From Bacillus licheniformis DSM 13 = ATCC 14580 (lineage in GTDB: Bacteria; Bacillota; Bacilli; Bacillales; Bacillaceae): DNA of 64,000 nucleotides. The stretch is taken from positions 3,035,501-3,099,500 of the forward strand of contig NC_006270.3 in NCBI RefSeq assembly GCF_000011645.1, written 5' to 3'. The translations under genes and the position numbers were made by a program. Below are positions 41,600 through 50,832 of this stretch, in pieces (within the stretch, counting starts at the first letter, position 1; every line of letters begins with the position of its first letter). The notes under the pieces were generated by a model that saw only the letters and a program-made list of their open reading frames with translations, did no database searches and was not told the DNA's origin.

Positions 41600-43498
41600 T
41601 TAAACAATAATGACCTCTTTTGGCTGATGGTTCAGCTCTTCCGGTACAAAGCGTTTTTCAACGAAAATGCTGTGCCAGATCATAAAGATGAGAACCGTCC
41701 AGATTTTGCGGCTGTTATCCGCTTTGTTGGCGCAGTGGTCTTCAAGAAGCTGAAGCACGTAATCTTTATGGATATATGCATCTGTCTCGCTCTCTTTAAT
41801 GATGTTCACGGCCCAGTCATGCATTTCGTTTTTCAGCCAGTGGCGGATTGGCACAGGGAACCCTAGTTTTTTGCGGTTTAGCACGTGTTCTGGAACGATG
41901 CCTTCCGCCGCTTTTCTAAGAAGATATTTTGTCGTGCCGTTTTTCGTTTTCAGCTCTTCGGGAATTTTGGAAGCCGCTTCAAATACGACTTTGTCCAAAA
42001 ACGGAACGCGAAGCTCCAGCGAATTGGCCATCGTCATTTTGTCGGCCTTCAGCAAAATATCGCCGCGCAGCCATGTGTGGATATCGACATACTGCATTTT
42101 ATTGATTTCGCTGTAGGACCTGCTTTCTTCAAAATATGGCTTTGTCACGTCACAGTAAGACAGGTTGCTGTCATATTGGCGAAGAAGTTTTGATTTCATG
42201 CCTTCTTCAAAAATCTTTGCATTGCCGATATATCTATCTTCAAGAGGAGTACAGCCCCTCATTAAAAAGCTTTTCCCTTTCATTCCTTCCGGCATCGCTG
42301 AAGCTACGCGCAGAAGCATCTTTTTCAGCGGGGACGGGATCCGCTCAAACGGCTTTAATGAAAGCGGCTCTCGGTAAATATTGTAACCGCCGAACAGCTC
42401 ATCTGCCCCTTCTCCTGACAAAACAACCGTAACTTGCTTCTTCGCTTCCTTCGCGACAAAATACAAAGGAATCGCAGCAGGGTCTGCCAGAGGATCATCC
42501 AGATGCCAGACGATCTTTGGAAGCTCGTTCATATATTCCTCAGGGGAAATGATCGCGCTGAAGTTTTCCACGCCGACCTTATCAGCGGTTTCTTTCGCAA
42601 CGTCAACTTCGCTGAAGCCTTCATGTTCAAAGCCGACAGAGAACGTCTTTAAGTTGGGATGGAATTGCTTCGCCACTGACACGATAAAGGACGAGTCAAT
42701 GCCCCCGGAAAGGAAGGAACCTACAGGCACATCGCTTCGCATATGAACTTTTACAGAATCAAAGATCGCGTCTCTTACTTCCTGAACAAGCTTGTCTTCT
42801 TCTGTCTGAACCGGCTTGAATTGAACTTTCCAGTATGTTTTAAATTGAATATCCTCACCCGGGCGGACGGTAAACTGATGGCCCGACTCTACTTTTTGCA
42901 CCTTTTTGTCCAGCGTCTCAGGCTCCGGAACGAATTGGAACGATGTATACTGCTGAAGCGCTTTTTCATTCAATTCCAAGTCAGCATCGACAGCCATCAG
43001 GCTCTTTCTTTCTGACGCAAAATAAACGTGGCCGTCCGTTTTCGTAAAATAGAGCGGCTTAATGCCGAACGGATCGCGCGCTCCGTATAGAAGCTGCTCT
43101 TTTTTATCCCAGATTAAAAAAGCAAACATACCGCGCAGCTTTGAAGCGGCTTCCTGTTTGTAGTGGCGGTAAGTCGCAAGCAAAACTTCCGTATCTGAAT
43201 CGGTTTTGAACTCGTATCCTTTAGAAAGAAGTTCGTCTTTCAGTTCTATATAGTTATAGATTTCTCCATTAAAAATAATCCAATAGGAGTCGTCTTCATA
43301 AGACAGAGGCTGTCCTCCATTTTCCACATCGATGATGCTGAGCCTTCTAAATCCGAAGCCTACATGCTCATCATGATAGTACCCATCATCGTCCGGACCG
43401 CGGTGTACAATCATTTCATTCATTTGTTTAATCAGTTCTTCCTGTGCTGCTGTCTCGGATGATGGGCGATGATTGAATACCCCTACAAATCCACACAT
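41600..43498 (-). CDS. asnB: Asparagine synthetase (glutamine-hydrolysing)
   Basis: A 632-residue enzyme that makes asparagine from aspartate, glutamine and ATP. The N-terminal Ntn glutaminase domain has the catalytic Cys2 (MCGFVGVFN), and the C-terminal synthetase domain has the PP-loop SFLSGGIDSS. It is full length. It lies between metK and the GT4 gene as part of the conserved asnB-metK-pckA block. No leader motif was recognised in the 229-nt upstream gap, most of which is AT-rich. Confidence 0.96.
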   Translation of the reverse strand: MCGFVGVFNHRPSSETAAQEELIKQMNEMIVHRGPDDDGYYHDEHVGFGFRRLSIIDVENGGQPLSYEDDSYWIIFNGEIYNYIELKDELLSKGYEFKTDSDTEVLLATYRHYKQEAASKLRGMFAFLIWDKKEQLLYGARDPFGIKPLYFTKTDGHVYFASERKSLMAVDADLELNEKALQQYTSFQFVPEPETLDKKVQKVESGHQFTVRPGEDIQFKTYWKVQFKPVQTEEDKLVQEVRDAIFDSVKVHMRSDVPVGSFLSGGIDSSFIVSVAKQFHPNLKTFSVGFEHEGFSEVDVAKETADKVGVENFSAIISPEEYMNELPKIVWHLDDPLADPAAIPLYFVAKEAKKQVTVVLSGEGADELFGGYNIYREPLSLKPFERIPSPLKKMLLRVASAMPEGMKGKSFLMRGCTPLEDRYIGNAKIFEEGMKSKLLRQYDSNLSYCDVTKPYFEESRSYSEINKMQYVDIHTWLRGDILLKADKMTMANSLELRVPFLDKVVFEAASKIPEELKTKNGTTKYLLRKAAEGIVPEHVLNRKKLGFPVPIRHWLKNEMHDWAVNIIKESETDAYIHKDYVLQLLEDHCANKADNSRKIWTVLIFMIWHSIFVEKRFVPEELNHQPKEVIIV

Positions 43499-43689
43499 AG
43501 TATTGCCTCCGATTTTTTAAATTTCGTGCAGAAATCAAAGTCTGCTTCTTGATTAGACAAGTGTTTAAAGAAAAACGTTTCAAGAAACTTGAAAAATGTT
43601 CATATTAAAATATTTGTATCTGGCAATATCACATCAATATTAAATCTGGATATTTTTCAAGTTTCAACATCCGCCCGCATTTTGCCATC

Positions 43690-43719
43690 GAAAAACAAAG
43701 CCGCTTATTAAAGCGGCTA
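43690..43719 (-). terminator. Terminator after metK
   Basis: An 8-bp stem (43699-43706 with 43711-43718) is followed on the minus strand by TTGTTTTT. Confidence 0.75.
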
Positions 43720-43727
43720 TGCGGTTG

Positions 43728-44930
43728 TTATTCTCCTAATGCATCTTTCTTCAGCTGATCTGCTTTGTCTGTGCGCTCCCAAGGCAGATCGAGATCGAGG
43801 CGGCCGAAATGTCCGTAAGCTGCCGTTTGTTTGTAAATCGGACGGCGAAGATCGAGCATTTTAATAATGCCGGCAGGTCTTAGATCAAAGTTTTTGCGAA
43901 CCACTTCGATCAATGTTTCTTCACTCGCTTTGCCTGTACCGAATGTATCGATTGAAATGGACACCGGCTGAGCGACACCGATCGCGTAGGCAAGCTGTAC
44001 TTCACAGGAATCAGCAAGGCCTGCGGCGACGATATTTTTCGCTACATATCTCGCTGCATAAGCTGCAGATCTGTCAACCTTTGTCGCATCCTTGCCGGAA
44101 AACGCTCCGCCTCCGTGACGGGCATAGCCGCCATAGGTGTCAACGATGATTTTGCGCCCTGTTAAACCGGCATCCCCCTGCGGTCCGCCGATAACAAAAC
44201 GGCCCGTAGGATTAATGAAGTATTTCGTGTTTTCATCGATCAGCTCTTTTGGAACTACCGGATTGATGACGTGCTCTTTCAGATTGCGCTGGATTTGTTC
44301 AAGCGAAATCTCAGGATGATGCTGAGTCGAAATGACGATTGTATCGATGCGAATCGGCTTGTTGTTCTCATCATACTCAACGGTTACCTGTGTCTTTCCG
44401 TCCGGACGCAGATACGGCAGAATTTCCTCTTTGCGGACTTCTGTCAAACGGCGAGACAATTTATGGGCAAGCGAAATCGGCAGCGGCATAAGTTCCTTTG
44501 TTTCGTTGCAGGCAAAACCGAACATTAAACCTTGGTCTCCGGCTCCGATCGCTTCAATTTCAGCGTCGCTCATTGCTCCTTCACGCGCTTCAAGCGCCTG
44601 GTCGACTCCCATTGCAATGTCTGGAGACTGTTCATCTATAGACGTTAAGACCGCGCAAGTTTCGGCATCAAAACCGTATTTTGCACGTGTGTAGCCAATT
44701 TCTTTAATCGTTTCGCGGACTGTTTTCGGAATATCGACGTATGTGGACGTCGTGATTTCACCGCTTACCAGCACCAATCCGGTTGTCACAGATGTTTCAC
44801 AGGCAACGCGGGCATTCGGATCTTTCTTTAAAATTTCGTCTAATATACTATCCGAAATCTGGTCGCAAATTTTGTCCGGATGTCCCTCCGTAACTGACTC
44901 TGATGTAAATAACCGACGGTTTTTGCTCAT
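43728..44930 (-). CDS. metK: S-adenosylmethionine synthetase
   Basis: A 400-residue enzyme that makes SAM from methionine and ATP. Motifs include EGHPDK (15-20), the ATP-binding GAGDQGLMFGF (129-139) and the phosphate loop GGGAFSGKD. The ATG at 44930 follows AGGAGG. A SAM-I riboswitch gives feedback control, and another 277 nt of leader separates that riboswitch's terminator from the start codon. Confidence 0.97.
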   Translation of the reverse strand: MSKNRRLFTSESVTEGHPDKICDQISDSILDEILKKDPNARVACETSVTTGLVLVSGEITTSTYVDIPKTVRETIKEIGYTRAKYGFDAETCAVLTSIDEQSPDIAMGVDQALEAREGAMSDAEIEAIGAGDQGLMFGFACNETKELMPLPISLAHKLSRRLTEVRKEEILPYLRPDGKTQVTVEYDENNKPIRIDTIVISTQHHPEISLEQIQRNLKEHVINPVVPKELIDENTKYFINPTGRFVIGGPQGDAGLTGRKIIVDTYGGYARHGGGAFSGKDATKVDRSAAYAARYVAKNIVAAGLADSCEVQLAYAIGVAQPVSISIDTFGTGKASEETLIEVVRKNFDLRPAGIIKMLDLRRPIYKQTAAYGHFGRLDLDLPWERTDKADQLKKDALGE

Positions 44931-45207
44931 TTATGTTTCCTCCTGTATATGAAGATCAGCCGTGATCTTAAGTATGATACGGAACTCGTCCCTCTTGATT
45001 ATATGACGATACTCGGGCTTCATACGCTCTCGTTTTGAAACAATTTCCATTATGCTATTCTTGACGAGATTCTGAGTCGAAATTCCCCTTAGCAGAATTT
45101 TTCCTGACTGGTTGCCCGGCTAGACCTTTCACGTCCTGTGAAAAACGCCCAGTACCTTCCTCCTGAAGGCAGTTTTTTTAGCAATTTTTGGATCTCGATT
45201 TATGCAA
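44931..45207 (-). promoter_or_regulatory. metK: Long second leader of metK, downstream of the riboswitch
   Basis: The 277 nt between the SAM riboswitch terminator and metK hold no ORF I can support. They are rich in hairpins, such as CCTTCAGGAGGAAGG near 45154-45168. B. subtilis metK has, from memory, a second leader element acting after transcription (the U box); this region is in the right place for it. The opposite strand has a small hairpin with T7 at 45154-45179, which could instead end a plus-strand RNA. Confidence 0.45.
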
Positions 45208-45401
45208 TAAAAAAACCTTTTCCTATTCGGTGAGGAAAGGGTCTGGTATTGCGTGCCTTTCACTCTTATCGCTCAAGGTATTGAACACCTTGCATCAGGT
45301 TAGCACCGTAGTTGTCTCAGAAACTGTTTTTTTCCATTAATAAGAGAAACCGGTTGCTGGGTTTCATTGGGCCTGTCCCTCCACCAGCTCGGGATAAGAG
45401 T
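45208..45401 (-). promoter_or_regulatory. SAM-I riboswitch (S-box) of metK
   Basis: A 9-bp P1 (45393-45401 with 45262-45270) encloses the conserved GGTGGAGGGACAGGCCC, GAAACCCAGCAACC and ACGGTGCTAACC segments. A CCTTTCC/GGAAAAGG terminator with T7 follows. Confidence 0.95.
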
Positions 45402-45417
45402 ATCCGCTCAATGAAAT

Positions 45418-45447
45418 ATCTTATCTTAAAATGGCTTGTTATGTCAA
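45418..45447 (-). promoter_or_regulatory. SigA promoter of metK
   Basis: A consensus -35 TTGACA (45442-45447), an 18-nt spacer and TAAGAT (45418-45423), just upstream of the riboswitch. Confidence 0.55.
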
Positions 45448-45531
45448 TATCGGCCGAAATAAATTTGAACTTGTCCTACGAGAAAAAACCCGAACGAAAA
45501 ATGAAGAAACGGTATAGACTATAAGAGTAAA

Positions 45532-45564
45532 TGTGTTATACTAATTCTACATTAATGTTATACA
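45532..45564 (+). promoter_or_regulatory. pckA promoter with two CcpN-type operator repeats
   Basis: TGTGTTATACT (45532-45542) fully matches the CcpN motif TRTGHYATAYW and contains the -10 TATACT. A second copy, AATGTTATACA (45554-45564), has one mismatch. The -35 is poor. CcpN represses pckA during glycolytic growth in B. subtilis, and the same control is predicted here. Confidence 0.75.
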
Positions 45565-45594
45565 CATTAAAAAACACGCAAAGGAAGGTTTTTT

Positions 45595-47178
45595 ATGAAT
45601 TCTGTAGATTTAACAACTGACTTACAAACGCTATTAACGGGCGAAAACGTTCAGATGAACTTATCCGTTCCCCATTTGGTTGAAAAGATCCTTGAGCGCA
45701 AAGAAGGAGTCTTGACATCTTCCGGAGCCGTGCGGGCAACAACCGGTACATACACCGGCCGCTCGCCAAAAGACAAATTCATTGTGGAAGAAGCGAGCAC
45801 AAAGGACAAAATCGATTGGGGCGCAGTAAACCAGCCGATTTCAGAAGCCGCCTTTGACCGGCTGTACGCAAAAGTGCTCGGCTATTTAAAGGAACGCGAT
45901 GAATTGTATGTATTTGAAGGGTTTGCAGGAGCAGACGAAAAATACCGGCTTCCGATTACTGTTGTCAACGAGTTCGCCTGGCACAACCTGTTTGCAAGAC
46001 AGTTGTTCATCAGACCTGAAGAACATGATAAAAAACCTGAAGAACAGCCGTTTACGATTCTTTCAGCTCCGCATTTCAAAGCCGATCCGCTCGTTGACGG
46101 AACCAGATCTGAAACGTTTATCATCGTGTCGTTTGAGAAGCGGACGATCTTAATCGGAGGCACCGAATATGCCGGAGAGATGAAAAAATCGATTTTTTCT
46201 ATTATGAATTTTCTTCTGCCTGAACAAAACATTCTACCGATGCACTGTTCGGCAAACATTGGCGAGGAAGGCGGAACTGCTCTCTTCTTCGGATTGTCAG
46301 GTACAGGCAAAACGACGCTTTCCGCCGATCCGAAGCGGAAGCTGATCGGCGACGACGAACACGGCTGGTCCAGCACAGGCGTTTTCAACATTGAAGGAGG
46401 CTGCTACGCCAAATGCATTAACTTAAGCGAAGAAAAAGAACCGCAGATTTACAATGCGATCCGCTTCGGTTCCGTTCTCGAAAATGTCGTGGTTGACAGC
46501 AAAACCGGAGAGCCGGACTATTCCGACTCATTCTACACGGAAAACACTAGAGCGGCTTACCCGATTGACGCGATTGACAACATCGTCAAGCCGAGCATCG
46601 CAGCGCACCCGCAGACCATCGTATTTTTGACCGCAGATGCTTTCGGCGTGCTTCCTCCGATCAGCAAGTTAACGAAAGAACAAGCCATGTATCATTTCCT
46701 GAGCGGATATACAAGCAAGCTCGCCGGCACCGAACGCGGGATCACCACTCCTGAAGCCACATTCTCGACCTGCTTCGGTTCACCGTTCCTCCCGCTTCCG
46801 GCACATGTGTACGCTGAAATGCTCGGAAGAAAAATCGATGAGCACGGGGTCGGCGTCTTTCTCGTCAATACAGGCTGGACCGGCGGCGGATACGGAACCG
46901 GGGAAAGAATGAGCCTCGCATATACGAGAGCGATGGTTCAGGCCGCAATAGAAGGAGAACTGGATAAAGCCGAAATGAGGACTGACCGCATTTTCGGACT
47001 TCATTCACCTGTCCACGTTCCGGGTGTGCCTGATCAAGTGCTTGACCCGGCCAAAACTTGGACAGATGAAAACGAATACGAGGAAAAAGCGATCCACCTG
47101 GCGAAAGCATTCAAACAGAATTTCAAAAAGTTCTCCAATACGGAAAACATCGAAAAAGCCGGAGGACCGCTCGTTTAA
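45595..47178 (+). CDS. pckA: Phosphoenolpyruvate carboxykinase (ATP)
   Basis: A gluconeogenic enzyme converting oxaloacetate and ATP to PEP and CO2. The protein has 527 residues, the standard length. The kinase-1a P-loop GLSGTGKT is at 233-240, followed by the metal-binding GDDEHGW. An AAGGAAGG ribosome site precedes the ATG. It is divergent from metK. After it lies a 12-bp inverted repeat (47193-47217) without a T run, and then about 200 nt of AT-rich sequence with no gene seen. Confidence 0.96.
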
Positions 47179-47427
47179 CTCAGCCTGCTTGCATCAGCGC
47201 AGATCTTCTGCGCTGATCCAGTTTATCGAAAACCTCTTCGCCTATCAGCGGCCGATGCCATTTCCTGGGCAATGATCAAGATGACAGTCAAGCACCGCCT
47301 CAGATAAAACGATTCCAATTTGCAAGTATTATTATTTGAAAATACAGACTTTTTTTATTTTTAACAAAAGAAATCTTTCATATGTTAATATTATAAAAAC
47401 ATTTGTATATTTCAGGAGGACACATCT

Positions 47428-48612
47428 ATGAAATTTGGATTACTGCCAAGGATCATTACGGCAATTGTTCTTGGTGTTATCGTCGGAAGCTTTGCTCCGC
47501 TTTGGTTCGTCAAAACGGCAGCTACTTTCAATGATATTTTTGGAAGCTTCATTAAATTTGTCATTCCTTTTATTATTATCGCTTTTATTATTCCCGGCAT
47601 CGGACAAATCGGCAGCGGCGCCGGAAAAATCCTCGGCATTACGGCAGGTATCGCCTACACGTCAACCATTTTTGCAGGCCTCCTGGCGTACCTTGTCGGT
47701 TCAAACCTTCTTCCCGCGATCATTTCCGGCCATCAGCTGCAGGAGTTTAAAAATCCGGAAGAAGTACTGCAAGCAGGATTTTTCACCATTGAAATGACGC
47801 CGTTTATGAGCGTGATGAGCGCACTGATTTTTGCTTTCATCATGGGGATCGGCATCGCTTATCTGCCCGGAAAAACATTAAAAAACGCGTTTGATGAATT
47901 TCAAACGATCGTTGAAAAGCTGATATCATATATTATTATTCCGTTACTGCCTGTTCATATTTTCGGTATTTTCACCAATATGACGTTCGGCGGTCAGGTG
48001 CAGACGATTCTATCCGTATTTGCGAAAGTTTTCGTGATGATTATCGTGCTTCACCTTGTCATACTCTTGATTCAGTACTCCGTTGCGGGTGCTGCAAACG
48101 GCAGAAATCCGCTGTCGCTGTTGAAAATCGTAGCACCGGCATACTTCACCGCGCTCGGCACACAATCGTCAGCGGCAACGATTCCCGTTACGCTGAGACA
48201 AGTCAGAAAAACGGGGGCAAGCCAAAAAGTGGCTGACTTCGCCGTTCCGCTCCTGGCCAACATTCATTTGTCAGGAAGCACAATTACACTGACAAGCTGT
48301 GCAATGGGCGTGATGATTCTAAACGGTCAAACGCCGACTTTTTCGGTCATGATGCCGTTCATTTTAATGCTTGGCGTCACAATGGTCGCAGCGCCCGGTG
48401 CACCAGGCGGTGCCGTCATGGCCGCTGCCGGATTGTTGCAGTCGATGCTCGGCTTTAATGAAACTAGCGTATCGTTGATGATCGCTCTTTACCTTGCCCA
48501 GGACAGCTTGGGCACAGCAACGAACGTAACAGGAGACGGCGCTCTCACCATGCTGATTCACAGGCTGACTTCCAAAAAAGGAATCGGAAAAGAGGAAAAT
48601 GTGCCTGCATAA
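47428..48612 (+). CDS. Dicarboxylate/amino acid:cation symporter (DAACS family)
   Basis: A 394-residue carrier of the glutamate-transporter fold. Eight hydrophobic segments are present, the re-entrant serine-rich loop is LGTQSSAATIPVTLRQV, and the C-terminal substrate region is AQDSLGTATNVTGDGA. It is more distant from GltP than the 35.9-kb paralogue and lacks its RTGVNVPGH end. The substrate may be an amino acid or a dicarboxylate such as serine or succinate; I cannot decide. An AGGAGG ribosome site precedes the ATG. It is inserted between pckA and ytmB compared with B. subtilis. Confidence 0.8.
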   Translation: MKFGLLPRIITAIVLGVIVGSFAPLWFVKTAATFNDIFGSFIKFVIPFIIIAFIIPGIGQIGSGAGKILGITAGIAYTSTIFAGLLAYLVGSNLLPAIISGHQLQEFKNPEEVLQAGFFTIEMTPFMSVMSALIFAFIMGIGIAYLPGKTLKNAFDEFQTIVEKLISYIIIPLLPVHIFGIFTNMTFGGQVQTILSVFAKVFVMIIVLHLVILLIQYSVAGAANGRNPLSLLKIVAPAYFTALGTQSSAATIPVTLRQVRKTGASQKVADFAVPLLANIHLSGSTITLTSCAMGVMILNGQTPTFSVMMPFILMLGVTMVAAPGAPGGAVMAAAGLLQSMLGFNETSVSLMIALYLAQDSLGTATNVTGDGALTMLIHRLTSKKGIGKEENVPA

Positions 48613-48617
48613 TACAG

Positions 48618-48655
48618 AAAAGCCAAGGACGCTATCCGCGCCTTGGCTTTTTTTA
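48618..48655 (+). terminator. Terminator after the DAACS symporter
   Basis: A long stem (AAAGCCAAGG with CCTTGGCTTT, plus inner CGC/GCG) is followed by T7. It lies just before the convergent ytmB stop. Confidence 0.88.
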
Positions 48656-48895
48656 ATTCGTGGAATTTAATGATACGAGCCTGTATGTTAAATGAGTCCG
48701 TCCGTCTGACCATTCAAGGCGCTCCGCCTGCGCGGTGCCGGTAATGTCGCCCCGCTTGGTCTTTCTGACTTCAAGCGGCACATGAAGAGGGTAAACCCGA
48801 TAACCTTCTTTCTCGAGTGTAAACACATTTTCCTCAACCCGCGTTTCTTTTCCTTTTGTCACAATCATCGTGTTAAATTCAACTGGCATTCCCAC
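48653..48895 (-). CDS. ytmB: DUF2584 protein YtmB
   Basis: An 80-residue beta-rich soluble protein (FNTMIVTKGKETRVEENVFT) of the DUF2584 family, function unknown. A GTG at 48895 is well spaced from GAGGGGG; an internal ATG at 48889 is too close to a ribosome site. It is 24 nt after ytmA in the same operon, as in B. subtilis. Confidence 0.82.
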   Translation of the reverse strand: MGMPVEFNTMIVTKGKETRVEENVFTLEKEGYRVYPLHVPLEVRKTKRGDITGTAQAERLEWSDGRTHLTYRLVSLNSTN

Positions 48896-48919
48896 CTAAA
48901 GTCCCCCTCCTTTTCTCTT

Positions 48920-49720
48920 TTACTTTAGTTTACCATAACTTGTCCAAGGACGGCTTTTCATCCATTGGGATAATTCTCTAACAATCCGCCTGTTTTCGCG
49001 CGGAGGAAAATAGTGGGTATATTGGCTGAAATACCACGTATCCACAGACTTGTTCCTTCGCAGAAGTTCACGCTCAAGACGCCGCGCATGCTCGATGGAG
49101 ACATTTTCATCGTTTGCTCCGTGGATCAAAAGCACGGGCGCTTCAATCTTCTCCAGCTCGTCAAAAGGCGTCCTCCATTCATACGCTTCGGGAACCTTTT
49201 CAGGCGTCCCGCCGATGACCCGCTTCATCATCCGCCGCAAATCTTTTCGTTCGCGATAGGTCATGACCATGTCGCTGACACCGCCCCAAGACACAAACGA
49301 AGCGGCCGCTGCTTTCATTTCGATTGCCGTTAAGATGCCCATGATTCCGCCGCGGGAAAAGCCAAAAATGTGAACGCGTCCGTCCTTTACCAGTTCGTGC
49401 TTCTGAAGAAGACGAAAAGCGGCAAAAGCATCTTCCCGGTCATTACCTGCAAAATCCTCATCGCCTTCTCCTCCTTGATTGCCCCTGTAAAACGGAGCAA
49501 GAACGACAAAGCCCTGTGAAGCGAACTGGACGATTCGGCCCGGTCTGACCATCCCGACGTTTTTAATTCCGCCGCGCAAATACAAAAACCCGTCATAATT
49601 TCCGGGAGCGGCCGGTTCGGCCAAAAGCCCCTTAACCTTGAGTCCTTGTGAAAGGTATGTGACGGAAAACAGACGCACCTCTTTGTTCGGCGATGGAAAC
49701 CTTCTTTTTTCTATCCACAT
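48920..49720 (-). CDS. ytmA: Prolyl-oligopeptidase-like alpha/beta hydrolase YtmA
   Basis: A 266-residue cytoplasmic serine hydrolase of the peptidase S9 / dienelactone-hydrolase type. The nucleophile elbow is GFSRGG, the acid segment LLIHGANDENV and the catalytic His FSQYTHYFPP. Residues 1-256 closely match B. subtilis YtmA; the 10-residue tail is extra. Substrate unknown. It is the first gene of ytmAB. Confidence 0.87.
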   Translation of the reverse strand: MWIEKRRFPSPNKEVRLFSVTYLSQGLKVKGLLAEPAAPGNYDGFLYLRGGIKNVGMVRPGRIVQFASQGFVVLAPFYRGNQGGEGDEDFAGNDREDAFAAFRLLQKHELVKDGRVHIFGFSRGGIMGILTAIEMKAAAASFVSWGGVSDMVMTYRERKDLRRMMKRVIGGTPEKVPEAYEWRTPFDELEKIEAPVLLIHGANDENVSIEHARRLERELLRRNKSVDTWYFSQYTHYFPPRENRRIVRELSQWMKSRPWTSYGKLK

Positions 49721-49827
49721 TCGTCACGTCACCTCTTTTAATCCGCAGCTGTCCCTCACACCTGTTTAGTATATAACATAAACTATTTTATGCCGAAAAT
49801 AACCGAAATCAAAGGAGGGAAATCGGT

Positions 49828-50820
49828 TTGAAACGTTTCTTTTTTACCATATTATCCTTCATCATGATGCTGTTTATCCTCGCTTCATGCGGCGGACAAA
49901 AGACCGAAAAGATCCGTCTGGCGGAAGTGACCCGTTCCGTTTTCTATACGCCTTTATATATCGCCTTATCTGAAGGTTTTTTTAAAGAAGAAGGCCTTGA
50001 TGTTGAACTGAAAACGACCTGGGGCGGAGATAAAACGATGACTGCCCTTCTGTCAAACGGCGCCGATATTGCGCTTGTCGGCTCGGAAACGTCAATATAC
50101 GTAAATGCCCAGGGCGCAAGCGATCCGGTGATTAATTTTGCACAGCTTACCCAGACGGACGGAACCTTCCTCGTCTCCAGGAACGATTCGGGGCATTTCA
50201 GCTGGGATGATTTGAAAGACAAAACGTTCCTTGGCCAGCGCAAAGGCGGAATGCCGCAGATGGCAGGCGAATTTGTCCTCAAACAGAAAGGCATCGATCC
50301 TAAAAAGGATGTGGATCTGATCCAAACGATTGATTTCGCGAATATCGCAAACAGCTTTGCATCTGGTACAGGTGATTATGTTCAATTATTTGAACCCCAG
50401 GCATCCATTTTTGAAAGAGAAGGCATCGGCCGCATTGTCGCCTCCTTCGGAAAAGAATCGGGCCGAATCCCATATACAACTTTTATGGCCAAACAAAGCT
50501 ATTTAACGAAAAACAAAGAAGCGGTCGAAAAGTTCACCCGCGCGGTTTACAAAGCGCAGCAGTGGGTTGAGACGCACTCTGCAAAAGAAGCAGCCGAAAG
50601 CATTCAAGATTATTTTAAAGATACCGAGCTTTCAATCATTGCATCTTCAATCGAACGGTATAAACAACAACAGTCTTTTGCTCTTGATCCTGTTTTGGAT
50701 GAAAAAGAATGGAACCAGCTTCAAACCATCATGGATGAAGCCGGCGAGCTGCCGAAGCGCACCCCTCATCAAAAGCTGGTCAATACAAAGATCGCCGAAA
50801 AGGTCACAAAAAATTACTAG
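49828..50820 (+). CDS. ytlA: ABC substrate-binding lipoprotein YtlA (NMT1/SsuA-like)
   Basis: A 330-residue lipoprotein (lipobox LASC, Cys21) of the NMT1/THI5-like and sulfonate/nitrate binding group (LYIALSEGFFKEEGLDVELK is typical). It feeds the YtlC/YtlD importer encoded next. The ligand could be an aliphatic sulfonate or a thiamine pyrimidine precursor; no nearby enzyme settles it. The start is TTG at 49828 after AAAGGAGGG. Confidence 0.85.
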   Translation: MKRFFFTILSFIMMLFILASCGGQKTEKIRLAEVTRSVFYTPLYIALSEGFFKEEGLDVELKTTWGGDKTMTALLSNGADIALVGSETSIYVNAQGASDPVINFAQLTQTDGTFLVSRNDSGHFSWDDLKDKTFLGQRKGGMPQMAGEFVLKQKGIDPKKDVDLIQTIDFANIANSFASGTGDYVQLFEPQASIFEREGIGRIVASFGKESGRIPYTTFMAKQSYLTKNKEAVEKFTRAVYKAQQWVETHSAKEAAESIQDYFKDTELSIIASSIERYKQQQSFALDPVLDEKEWNQLQTIMDEAGELPKRTPHQKLVNTKIAEKVTKNY

Positions 50821-50832
50821 GAGGTGGCCGCA

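Noticed and set aside
47193..47217. Inverted repeat (CAGCGCAGA/TCTGCGCTG) after pckA
   Set aside because: It has no T run on either strand, so I do not call it a terminator. It may be a pause or a protein site.
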